Positions 1-5,028 of a stretch of 8,881 nucleotides of DNA are shown piece by piece (the first letter of the stretch is position 1; every line of letters starts with the position of its first letter). The position numbers and the translations under genes are program-made. This DNA is from Chloroflexota bacterium (lineage in GTDB: Bacteria; Chloroflexota; Anaerolineae; J102). The stretch spans positions 1 through 8,881 of the forward strand of contig PIVW01000229.1 in NCBI GenBank assembly GCA_003353825.1, in the 5' to 3' direction. The notes under the pieces are model-generated. The model did not search any database, was not told the origin of the DNA, and saw only the letters and a program-made list of their open reading frames with translations.

Positions 1-1
1 T

Positions 2-283
2 GTGCCTGGTATTCATGACTCTGTGGAATGCTCGAATGCGGATATTGTCATAACCCAAGAGCATGAGTGTCATGATTTTACTGCTACAGATAGCTTAATA
101 ACATTAGAAGGTGTGCTTCGTGTTGAGGGTGAAATGAGTTTACATGGAAATATCAATGCTGCCGTTAAGTCTTGTATGCCTATGGCCGGCTACTATGAGG
201 CTGAACGATTGGACTCTTTGGCCAACAAGTATTGCAGTGTTATGTCTAGATATGGATTACCAATTGAGAGGAGGCTAGGATGA
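2..283 (+). CDS. Hypothetical protein, possibly 5'-truncated by the window edge
   Basis: An open frame of 93 codons begins with a GTG at base 2 and ends in a TGA that overlaps the next ATG (ATGA at 280-283), the usual sign of co-translated phage genes. The frame is open right to the window edge, so the true start may lie upstream and no ribosome binding site can be checked. The product is soluble-looking and mildly acidic, with four scattered cysteines (10, 23, 58, 78) that do not form a CxxC pair. I recognise no domain. The overlap and shared strand place it in the same transcription unit as the small genes that follow. Confidence 0.55.
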   Translation: MPGIHDSVECSNADIVITQEHECHDFTATDSLITLEGVLRVEGEMSLHGNINAAVKSCMPMAGYYEAERLDSLANKYCSVMSRYGLPIERRLG

Positions 284-501
284 AAACATTGATGATAATA
301 CTGATGCTCGCTGCATCACTATTCGCAGGTGACTACTACCAAGGCAAGGCCAACGAGAAGGCTCTGCACGATGCCATAGTAGCACGTCACGAGAAGCGGG
401 AACGGCGCAAGACTATCGCCAAGTATGTGATAGGCATTATCACTACAGGGACAGCGGCTGCGTTCGGCATACGGTCGGTCGGCAAGCTTAGGCGTAGGTA
501 G
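280..501 (+). CDS. Small membrane or exported protein, 73 aa
   Basis: The start is well supported: AGGAGG lies about six bases before the ATG, and the start overlaps the stop of the preceding gene. Residues 2-17 are a hydrophobic stretch after MKT and could be a signal peptide or first membrane helix; there is no lipobox cysteine. Residues 18-45 are charged and helical-looking, rich in Lys, Arg, Glu and His. Residues 46-64 form a second hydrophobic segment, followed by a very basic tail ending KLRRR. This suggests an inner-membrane protein with one or two helices and a positive cytoplasmic tail. Two short helices and a basic tail are also seen in some holins and spanin-like proteins, but nothing here is specific, so no function is assigned. 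Confidence 0.7.
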   Translation: MKTLMIILMLAASLFAGDYYQGKANEKALHDAIVARHEKRERRKTIAKYVIGIITTGTAAAFGIRSVGKLRRR

Positions 502-510
502 GCTGCTCAA

Positions 511-729
511 ATGACCGACAACCAGAAGCGCATTCTCGATAAGTGGTGGGACTCTGGGCTTCTCAAGTCTGTCCATCAAGAGACATACGATGGCATTGTG
601 ACTATGATTGATGAGATCCTAGCCTGCGATGAGCCACCTAGCGTCAAGTGCCCTGAGTGTGGTAGTAAGCGGGTGTACAAGAGCAGTGGGACGCTATGCT
701 GCTTACAATGCAATTGGATTGATTTTTAA
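511..729 (+). CDS. Zinc-ribbon protein, 72 aa
   Basis: The first 40 residues are a helical, acidic segment with a WW pair (residues 12-13). The C-terminal third holds CPEC (C47, C50), then 13 residues, then CLQC (C64, C67), the four-cysteine layout of a zinc ribbon; C63 lies next to the last pair. Small phage proteins of this type usually bind nucleic acid or a protein partner, but the partner cannot be read from the sequence. The SD is weak (GTAGGTAGG about nine bases upstream) and the gap from the preceding stop is nine bases, so translation may rely on coupling. After its TAA the same frame continues into a second cysteine-rich micro-ORF (745-840). Confidence 0.75.
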   Translation: MTDNQKRILDKWWDSGLLKSVHQETYDGIVTMIDEILACDEPPSVKCPECGSKRVYKSSGTLCCLQCNWIDF

Positions 730-744
730 TGGTGGCTTAACAGC

Positions 745-840
745 ATGCAGCACAAGGCGGGGTCAGTTGTGCGTCCCCGATATACGGATGACTGCAACGG
801 CTGCGCTCCTTGTGGTAGCGGCTATTTTTTAGGAGGATGA
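745..840 (+). CDS. Possible cysteine-rich micro-ORF, 31 codons
   Basis: An ATG-initiated frame of 31 codons fills the gap between the zinc-ribbon gene and the next membrane protein. It contains CNGCAPC, a CxxCxxC cluster, near its C-terminus. Its stop codon lies in the SD/start region of the following gene. It is in the same frame as the zinc-ribbon gene, separated by that gene's TAA and five sense codons. No good ribosome binding site precedes it (only GGTGG). The alternatives are an untranslated spacer or the remnant of a longer zinc-ribbon protein. Confidence 0.28.
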   Translation: MQHKAGSVVRPRYTDDCNGCAPCGSGYFLGG

Positions 841-841
841 T

Positions 842-1255
842 ATGAAGTTAGCATTGGCAGTGGTAGTATTCATTGGGCTCAAGGTTTACGAGCTGATAAT
901 TAGACCGCTATGGTTTGTGGTTAAAACAATCTTTTATGTGTTGCCCAAGAAGATATGGCAAGACCTATATCATGTGTTTTTATGGCTGGCAGCAGTGGGA
1001 ACAATACTATTGGCTGTGGTGTATTGGGTATTGGCTAGTATGGCCATTACTTATTTAATTATGCATGGCACACTAGTTGGCTGGTGGAAGTTTATACGAG
1101 GCGGTGGTGCTCTAACCCCAGGCATTTTTGTAATGGTGATACTTCTCTTCCTTCCGATGCATCTCGGCATTATATTCCTTGTTAAGCACAGACGTCGCGC
1201 GTATGGTTTCTTTGCTGACAACTGGGCGAAGGCAAAGCGGATAGCAGGAATATAA
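842..1255 (+). CDS. Polytopic membrane protein, 137 aa
   Basis: AGGAGG at 831-836 lies five bases from the ATG, one of the best ribosome binding sites in the window. The protein is dominated by hydrophobic segments at about residues 2-20, 43-74 (long enough for one or two helices) and 91-114, with a weaker one near 22-34. Basic loops (the RP and KK segments near 21 and 36, and KHRRR near 115) suggest the positive ends face the cytoplasm. The C-terminal 20 residues are basic and soluble. I recognise no family. In a phage this size and topology could suit a holin, a superinfection-exclusion protein or a membrane-remodelling factor, but the sequence does not choose between them. The next gene's SD follows within a few bases. 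Confidence 0.75.
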   Translation: MKLALAVVVFIGLKVYELIIRPLWFVVKTIFYVLPKKIWQDLYHVFLWLAAVGTILLAVVYWVLASMAITYLIMHGTLVGWWKFIRGGGALTPGIFVMVILLFLPMHLGIIFLVKHRRRAYGFFADNWAKAKRIAGI

Positions 1256-1269
1256 AAAGGAGATATAAG

Positions 1270-1551
1270 ATGGAAAATACCTGGCTATACTTAGGAAGCC
1301 GCCAGGGCGCTAGTCGGGTGCAAATCCCGTCTGTCTGTTATTATGGCGAGATGGCAGAAAGGGTAAACGCAGAGACCAGCTATGCGGGTCACAGGCATAG
1401 TGTTGCAGGGTTCGATTCCCTGCTCTCGCCCATGCCGTTAAAAGAGGTCACCTGGCATGTGGCTGAGCTTACGATAGAGGGGCAACCTTCAGTGATTGTA
1501 AGCACCCGGTTAAACATACCTGACAGCCCGGAAAGACGGGCACTGGCTTAA
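1270..1551 (+). CDS. Uncertain 93-codon ORF overlapping tRNA-like sequence
   Basis: AAAAAGGAGATATAAG directly before the ATG is a strong SD with ideal spacing, which argues for real translation and for co-transcription with the gene ending at 1255. Against it, residues about 12-55 look like a conceptual translation of tRNA: the GVQIPS-like stretch comes from a T-arm (1312-1332), and the AGFDSLLSP-like stretch comes from the T-arm and acceptor of the element at 1345-1431. The C-terminal 39 residues, from an internal ATG at 1432, look more like ordinary protein, but no SD precedes that ATG. Options are a genuine gene carrying an embedded RNA element, a gene disrupted by tRNA insertion, or a chance open frame. 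No domain is recognised. Confidence 0.4.
   Translation: MENTWLYLGSRQGASRVQIPSVCYYGEMAERVNAETSYAGHRHSVAGFDSLLSPMPLKEVTWHVAELTIEGQPSVIVSTRLNIPDSPERRALA
1312..1337 (+). other. Partial tRNA-like T-arm
   Basis: CGGG-TGCAAAT-CCCG (1315-1329) matches a tRNA T-arm in stem and loop size. The stem extends by two more pairs beyond a single T-T mismatch. The loop has TGC where canonical tRNAs have TTC. It ends eight bases before the better tRNA-like element, the spacing of a tandem tRNA pair. An acceptor stem can be drawn between 1268-1274 and 1330-1336, but it uses two G-U pairs and leaves only about 70 nt with no convincing D or anticodon arm. I read it as a degenerate or non-canonical tRNA-like sequence, not a working tRNA. 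Confidence 0.25.
1345..1431 (+). tRNA. tRNA-like element, class II size, anticodon not assignable
   Basis: The acceptor stem is perfect (GGCGAGA 1345-1351 with TCTCGCC 1424-1430). The T-arm is perfect, with a canonical TTCGATT loop and a six-pair stem, one more than usual, giving a 13-pair acceptor/T stack. The D region (TGGCAGAAAGGGTAAACGC) resembles leucine-type tRNAs, and the length of about 87 nt fits class II tRNAs with a long variable arm. The anticodon arm is abnormal: GACC/GGTC pairs (1374-1377 with 1387-1390) enclose a nine-base loop with no properly placed U33. No 3' CCA is encoded. The anticodon-loop bases CTATGC are exactly complementary to GCATAG in the variable region. It may be a degenerate tRNA, a tRNA mimic or an unusual phage tRNA. 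It overlaps the ORF at 1270-1551. Confidence 0.45.
1431..1459 (+). other. Inverted repeat just 3' of the tRNA-like element
   Basis: CATGCC (1431-1436) and GGCATG (1454-1459) are perfect complements around a 17-base loop that itself contains the palindrome AGGT-C-ACCT (1445-1453). The first arm starts at the base after the tRNA-like acceptor stem, so in RNA this hairpin would stack on the tRNA-like 3' end. It could serve in RNA processing or be chance. No T-run follows, so it is not a terminator. Confidence 0.25.
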
Positions 1552-1608
1552 CAGCCCTAGCTGCGGGTAAGCAGCAACACGCGACTCAGCTCCTCCCAAG
1601 TGGCTGAG
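1526..1608 (+). other. Cluster of four short hairpins
   Basis: Four inverted repeats follow one another: GCCCG/CGGGC (1526-1541, loop GAAAGA), GGCT/AGCC (1545-1556, loop TAAC), GCTGC/GCAGC (1560-1575, loop GGGTAA) and CTCAGC/GCTGAG (1585-1608). None is followed by a T-run. The cluster covers the end of the ORF at 1270-1551 and the start of about 135 bases (1552-1686) with no credible gene, so it may be part of a structured leader or non-coding RNA. I cannot match it to a known riboswitch. Confidence 0.3.
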
Positions 1609-1686
1609 CGTACATCAATATCGGGGTACATATAGATACAAACTACGGTTGTCGCATCGAGGAGTGAAGACCTTGGTGCTGTGAAG

Positions 1687-1758
1687 ATGAAAACTATGTT
1701 TAAGCGTCTAGCGGCTGCCCTCTTCGTACAGGGTGGCCGCATTTTAACAGGGGGATAA
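1687..1758 (+). CDS. Possible 23-codon leader-like micro-ORF
   Basis: The ATG at 1687 opens a 23-codon frame encoding a basic start (MKTMFKR) followed by an Ala-rich hydrophobic run. Its TAA is directly abutted by the ATG of the next gene (TAAATG), an arrangement typical of translational coupling. No convincing SD is placed for this ATG; GAGGAG at 1659-1664 is too far upstream, and a GTG at 1681 is an alternative start. An 11-pair hairpin (1711-1740) lies inside the frame. It may be a leader peptide, or an open frame with no product. Confidence 0.28.
   Translation: MKTMFKRLAAALFVQGGRILTGG
1711..1740 (+). terminator. Terminator- or attenuator-like hairpin
   Basis: GCGGCTGCCCT pairs along its whole length with AGGGTGGCCGC (nine Watson-Crick and two G-U pairs) around the eight-base loop CTTCGTAC. 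The stem is immediately followed by ATTTTAA, a weak U-tract. This is the best terminator-shaped structure in the window, but the U-run is only four bases. It sits within a micro-ORF and 18 bases before the next start codon, so partial termination or attenuation is as likely as a true end of transcription. Confidence 0.35.
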
Positions 1759-1908
1759 ATGATATTTAGCAAAGGTGAATGTATAGATAGTGCCGAAACG
1801 TACTTGGCTTTGAAAAGAATTGATAGGGCGATAAGCGTGGCAGTATTCAGTATAGGGCTATCGTTTGTGATAATCCTCACTATGATAATAATGGCAGTGG
1901 TCAAATGA
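1759..1908 (+). CDS. Small single-pass membrane protein, 49 aa
   Basis: AGGGGG at 1749-1754 precedes the ATG by four bases, and the stop overlaps the next start in an ATGA (1905-1908), so it is stitched to genes on both sides. The N-terminal 25 residues are polar and helical-looking with one cysteine. Residues 26-48 form one strongly hydrophobic helix ending at the C-terminus in VVK. This is the pattern of a small tail-anchored inner-membrane peptide. No family is recognised. Partnership with the membrane-anchored cysteine-rich protein encoded directly after it is a reasonable inference from the overlap only. Confidence 0.6.
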   Translation: MIFSKGECIDSAETYLALKRIDRAISVAVFSIGLSFVIILTMIIMAVVK

Positions 1909-2408
1909 AAGCATACTGCAAGGACTGTCAGTATTACATCCCCTTCAGCCAAGATATCAAGCTGCTCTCTAGGCGGGAAGACGAAGATGGTAGCGACATA
2001 TGCGGGGCTAGTCTCAACACCGAGATCAACTACCGTGGGGATGAGGTTATCCGTCTGCCTGGCAAGCGCAAGTACTGCGAAGAGTGTGGCTGTATAGTCG
2101 GGGATAGCCGAAGGGCTATATATCAGAAGTGCGTCAAAATGAACAAGGCTCACGACTGCAAAAGCTTCAAAGCGGTTACTCGTTTGCAGAGGTGGAAATA
2201 TCGCCTAAAGGGTGTTATAATTAAGGCAAAGGATATGTTAGCAGCATGCAGCATCTCAGGCAAGAGCGTAGTTATATACCTGTCGATTTTCTCGACCGCA
2301 TTTATATTTTGGAGCAGACTCAATGAGCACCTAACGCTCAGAGCTGCCATAATCTATCTGTCGGTGTCCGTGCCTGCCCTGCTTTATGTTTACTACAAAG
2401 CGAGGTAG
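1905..2408 (+). CDS. Cysteine-rich, membrane-anchored protein, 167 aa
   Basis: The soluble N-terminal part carries a spaced series of cysteines: CKDC (5, 8), C33, CEEC-G-C (58, 61, 63), C76 and C85 in a KAHDCKSF context. This is a zinc-binding-type layout resembling the short CKDCxxY...DCxxF proteins common in phages. The charged middle (about 92-110) leads to two hydrophobic segments at about 121-137 and 145-164, ending in a basic KAR. The protein therefore probably places a zinc-binding domain at the membrane. The start overlaps the preceding stop, and the portal ATG follows two bases after its TAG, so it is read as part of the same operon as the head genes. Function unknown. Confidence 0.75.
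   Translation: MKAYCKDCQYYIPFSQDIKLLSRREDEDGSDICGASLNTEINYRGDEVIRLPGKRKYCEECGCIVGDSRRAIYQKCVKMNKAHDCKSFKAVTRLQRWKYRLKGVIIKAKDMLAACSISGKSVVIYLSIFSTAFIFWSRLNEHLTLRAAIIYLSVSVPALLYVYYKAR
2193..2221 (+). promoter_or_regulatory. Possible internal promoter upstream of the portal gene
   Basis: TATAAT at 2216-2221 is preceded by an extended -10 TG (TGTTATAAT) and, 17 bases upstream, by TGGAAA (2193-2198), four of six matches to the -35 consensus. Transcription would start near 2228, inside the preceding gene and about 180 bases before the portal start. Matches of this quality also occur by chance within coding sequence. Confidence 0.3.
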
Positions 2409-2410
2409 CT

Positions 2411-3796
2411 ATGCCCATCATTGCAAATCAATTCGGTCGTGTGGCAGCATCAACGACAAATGATATTGTCAGACGTGACCAAGTCGAAGAGTTCGGCTTC
2501 CAGAATATGTCAGAAGGTCGGCTCGATTGGCTCAACCCTATCGATCGAACGACCATGCAGGATGATGCAGTCAGGCTATGGCTCAACAATCCAATGGGGC
2601 ACCGATTCATAGAAGCCCAGAATAACTATGTAGTAGGCGATGGCCTGCATTATACGGCTGTCGATGAAGACACCGAGAAGGTGATGGACAACTACTACAA
2701 GCATCCTCAGAATGCCTGGGATCTCAAGTTCACCGACAGGGTACGGACTATGAGCGTCCTTGGCGAAATGCTCTTGCCTATCTCGATAACCGAAGGGACT
2801 GGCAAGGCGATTGCTAGCAATATCTCCCCTACTAAGATAGTATCCAGGACCGTAGAGAAAGGCAATGATGAAGACGTTGTGGCCGTTACTACCAAGGATA
2901 ATGATGTTACTACCAAGTACGATATGATCCGATGGGTCGAAGATGTGGAAGGCGACAATTATTTTGGTGATGCTTTCTTCTGGAGACTCAATAACCTATC
3001 CTTCAGCTCTCACGGATACAGCGACCTGTACTTCTACAGGGACTGGCTAGCGATGTACGAGAAGTCACTCTTCACTACTGCCAAGCGTACAGGGCTCCTG
3101 ATGTCATTCCTATGGGATGTTACGGTCAAGGGGGGATCTCCTGAGCAGCTCCAAGCCAAGAGAGCAGCTCTATACAGAGACCCACCCAAGCCTGGTTCCT
3201 GGCGTATCCACAATGACGAGGAAGAGTGGAAGGAGATTACACCTAACCTTCAGGGCCGGGAGTATCGCGAAGTATATGACCTACTCAAGACGCAGCTCTA
3301 TGCGGGCGGCGGGATGCCTGAGTATTTCTATGGCACTGCTGAGAATACGAACCTAGCTGCTGCCAGGGTTATGGGCAAGCCTTTCTATCGTCAGATACGA
3401 GAACGCCAGGGCTTCATTATCAATATGTTCAACCAGCAATTCCGGTATGCTATCTGGAATGCTAAGCAGAAGGGGACGCTGAACAGTGACGCAGACGAGA
3501 ACTTTACATTGTGGCTCAGGGAGCCAGATGATGATAAGGTCGATGCTTTTGCAGCTTCCTTCAAACTCCTGGCCGACTCCGTTATTGCCCTAGATAGCAA
3601 TAGCTACATCACTGAGACTGAGACCCAGTCTATCATTGATATGCTATTCGACCAGCTAGGGCTGCGCAAGGACGAGTCTCAGGATGACTCCAATACTGGC
3701 ACTGAGAAGGATGGCGCTGCTGAGCGTATGGCCACGGCTGCTGGCTACCTAACGTACATGCGAAAGAAGATTGAGAAGCAAAAGAAGCCTGCCTGA
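2411..3796 (+). CDS. Phage portal protein, 461 aa
   Basis: The portal forms the dodecameric ring at one capsid vertex through which DNA is packaged and ejected. Length (461 aa), position at the head of the capsid genes and sequence pattern all fit. The core holds the family's late conserved block: a Gly-rich turn then MPEYFYGT (about 299-309), an Asn/Ala-rich helix start, and a long helix containing RQIRERQ. Before it lies the DPPKPGSWRI segment (about 252-261) typical of the stem/clip region. The C-terminal 40 residues are acidic, then basic (ending in a Lys-rich tail), and are probably disordered. The start has a modest SD (GAGGTAG) two bases after the previous stop. The N-terminus lacks membrane or signal features. 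No sign of truncation. Confidence 0.9.
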   Translation: MPIIANQFGRVAASTTNDIVRRDQVEEFGFQNMSEGRLDWLNPIDRTTMQDDAVRLWLNNPMGHRFIEAQNNYVVGDGLHYTAVDEDTEKVMDNYYKHPQNAWDLKFTDRVRTMSVLGEMLLPISITEGTGKAIASNISPTKIVSRTVEKGNDEDVVAVTTKDNDVTTKYDMIRWVEDVEGDNYFGDAFFWRLNNLSFSSHGYSDLYFYRDWLAMYEKSLFTTAKRTGLLMSFLWDVTVKGGSPEQLQAKRAALYRDPPKPGSWRIHNDEEEWKEITPNLQGREYREVYDLLKTQLYAGGGMPEYFYGTAENTNLAAARVMGKPFYRQIRERQGFIINMFNQQFRYAIWNAKQKGTLNSDADENFTLWLREPDDDKVDAFAASFKLLADSVIALDSNSYITETETQSIIDMLFDQLGLRKDESQDDSNTGTEKDGAAERMATAAGYLTYMRKKIEKQKKPA

Positions 3797-3799
3797 TAT

Positions 3800-4804
3800 A
3801 TGGGGATAACTAAAAAGCTCAAGCGCCTGCTTGCTGGCAATAGGCGCTTAGCCATCTCAACTGCTGCTTTTGTAAAGAAGCGTAATACACTCACCAACAA
3901 GACCTGGCGTAGCGATATCAAGCCTCTCATTAGGCGAGCCCAGGAAGAGATAGACCGCAAGCTCAGGAGCTACCCGCTAACAGCTTGGAAGGCGTCCAAC
4001 TTGAAGAGCATTCAGGCAGACCTACGGCGTATCGTCAAGAAGTTTGAAGGGCCATACCTGGAAGCTCTCAATGCCCAGCAAAGCAGTATGGGCGTTATCG
4101 CTGCTGAAGCTACTGACAAGGGCGCATCTGCCGTAGGGTTCAAGTCACCACGAAAGGCCATTGTAGGTGATTCTCTACTAAGGGCTATCAAGCCACTATC
4201 TCAGTCTATGGCGGCATTCTTCCCGACTGATATGGCCAAGATTATCAATGGTGAGATATCGCTGGGTATTGTCAACCAGGAGAGCGCAGCCCAGGTAGCC
4301 AGGAACCTACAGCAGAAGTTCGGTATAGACGAAGCTACCAGGAAGCGGTTAGAAGCCGAGAAGGTCACGCTAGACAGGCAGCTCAAGCAAGGTCGCATTA
4401 GCAAGAGCACTCACGCAGCCAGAATGAAGCCGATCGCCCGCAAGCTAGATTCCGGGTCAATGATGAGCTATGCCAGGGCTGAGCGTATTGTCAGGACGGA
4501 GATGGGCCGGGCGTCTTCTCACGCAGCCTGGGAGAGAGCTACTGAGGTACAGAAGACCAACCCTAGCGCCAGGAAGATATGGATACACTCTGGCAAGCCA
4601 GACCACCGACCTGAGCATGTGGCCCTTGAGAGCAGCACCAAGGCTAACCCAGTGCCCGTTGATGACCCTTTCAATGTCGGCGGCTTCCCTGGGATGTATC
4701 CTAGAGATCCGATGCTGCCACCATCTCAGAGTGTCAATTGTGGCTGTACTATGGCCGTGGTCAATCCAGCAGATTTAGGGGGGCTAGGTGGAGTCGAAGC
4801 CTAA
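3800..4804 (+). CDS. Minor head protein, MuF / SPP1 gp7-like, 334 aa
   Basis: Proteins of this family sit near the portal inside the procapsid, and some are ejected with the DNA. The N-terminal two thirds are basic and helical. The C-terminal third carries the MuF-type signature: ERIVRTEMGRA (228-238), then IWIHSGKPDHRPEH (260-273) with its conserved His, Asp and His residues, then VDDPF and a C-terminal VNCGC (C314, C316). The position directly after the portal is the standard one. No toxin domain is fused after the MuF core, unlike many Firmicutes phage homologues. The ATG follows the portal stop by three bases and has no clear SD, so translation is probably coupled to the portal. The last 17 bases overlap the next gene. 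Confidence 0.85.
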   Translation: MGITKKLKRLLAGNRRLAISTAAFVKKRNTLTNKTWRSDIKPLIRRAQEEIDRKLRSYPLTAWKASNLKSIQADLRRIVKKFEGPYLEALNAQQSSMGVIAAEATDKGASAVGFKSPRKAIVGDSLLRAIKPLSQSMAAFFPTDMAKIINGEISLGIVNQESAAQVARNLQQKFGIDEATRKRLEAEKVTLDRQLKQGRISKSTHAARMKPIARKLDSGSMMSYARAERIVRTEMGRASSHAAWERATEVQKTNPSARKIWIHSGKPDHRPEHVALESSTKANPVPVDDPFNVGGFPGMYPRDPMLPPSQSVNCGCTMAVVNPADLGGLGGVEA

Positions 4805-4979
4805 AACCCAGATACGAGTGGACAAGGAGAGCTTGCCGATGATAGTGAGCTATGAAGACCGCTGCTATTTGCTCAAAGCGACCCGAAACGGAAAATTACA
4901 CATGTCTTTACCAAGGGTTGAAAACGAGAGAGAAATATCGTATAATCCAGATATAGAGCCACCGTCACAAGACCAGTAG
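4788..4979 (+). CDS. Small HemP-like protein, 63 aa, GTG start
   Basis: The start is a GTG preceded by AGGGGGG (4776-4782) at a five-base spacing, which decides it over later in-frame codons. It overlaps the MuF gene by 17 bases. Residues 18-41 (MIVSYEDRCYLLKATRNGKL and on) match the pattern of the small HemP hemin-uptake family: a hydrophobic strand, a charged turn, YxLxxT, then RxGKL. This is pattern recognition rather than a computed match, and the family's usual ILTK ending is replaced by HMS. The C-terminal 20 residues are acidic and proline-containing. In this position, between the minor head and capsid genes, a structural or regulatory role is more likely than haem transport. The promoter for the capsid gene lies within its 3' end. 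Confidence 0.65.
   Translation: MESKPKTQIRVDKESLPMIVSYEDRCYLLKATRNGKLHMSLPRVENEREISYNPDIEPPSQDQ
4918..4946 (+). promoter_or_regulatory. Near-consensus sigma70-type promoter for the capsid gene
   Basis: TTGAAA (4918-4923), a 17-base spacer and TATAAT (4941-4946) give five of six and six of six matches at ideal spacing. Transcription would start near 4953, leaving a leader of about 75 bases before the polyprotein start at 5029. It lies in the 3' end of the preceding small gene, so it would add transcripts specifically for the capsid gene and what follows. It also implies a bacterial host with housekeeping-type sigma recognition. Confidence 0.6.
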
Positions 4980-5028
4980 CCTACACCACCAACCCACAGC
5001 GACACTAGCCACTGGGTAGAGAGAATGA

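Noticed and set aside
800..830. Possible terminator: short stem followed by TATTTTTT
   Set aside because: The stem is only five pairs including a G-U (GCTGC/GTAGC) with a ten-base loop, and it is separated from the T-run. The T-run is directly followed by the SD of the next gene.
629..832. 67-codon frame spanning the end of the zinc-ribbon gene
   Set aside because: It starts inside the CPEC-bearing gene in another frame. Its only protein-like part is a short hydrophobic tail (788-832) with no SD.
1251..1256. TATAAA as a -10 element before the tRNA-like region
   Set aside because: No -35-like hexamer lies at 16-18 bases upstream, and the sequence is accounted for by a stop codon and an SD.
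1557..2153. Long open frame of 198 codons on the minus strand
   Set aside because: It lies antisense to the hairpin region and two + strand genes with SD sites and overlapping starts, has no SD of its own that I can see, and its translation looks like an antisense shadow. No other minus-strand gene is supported.
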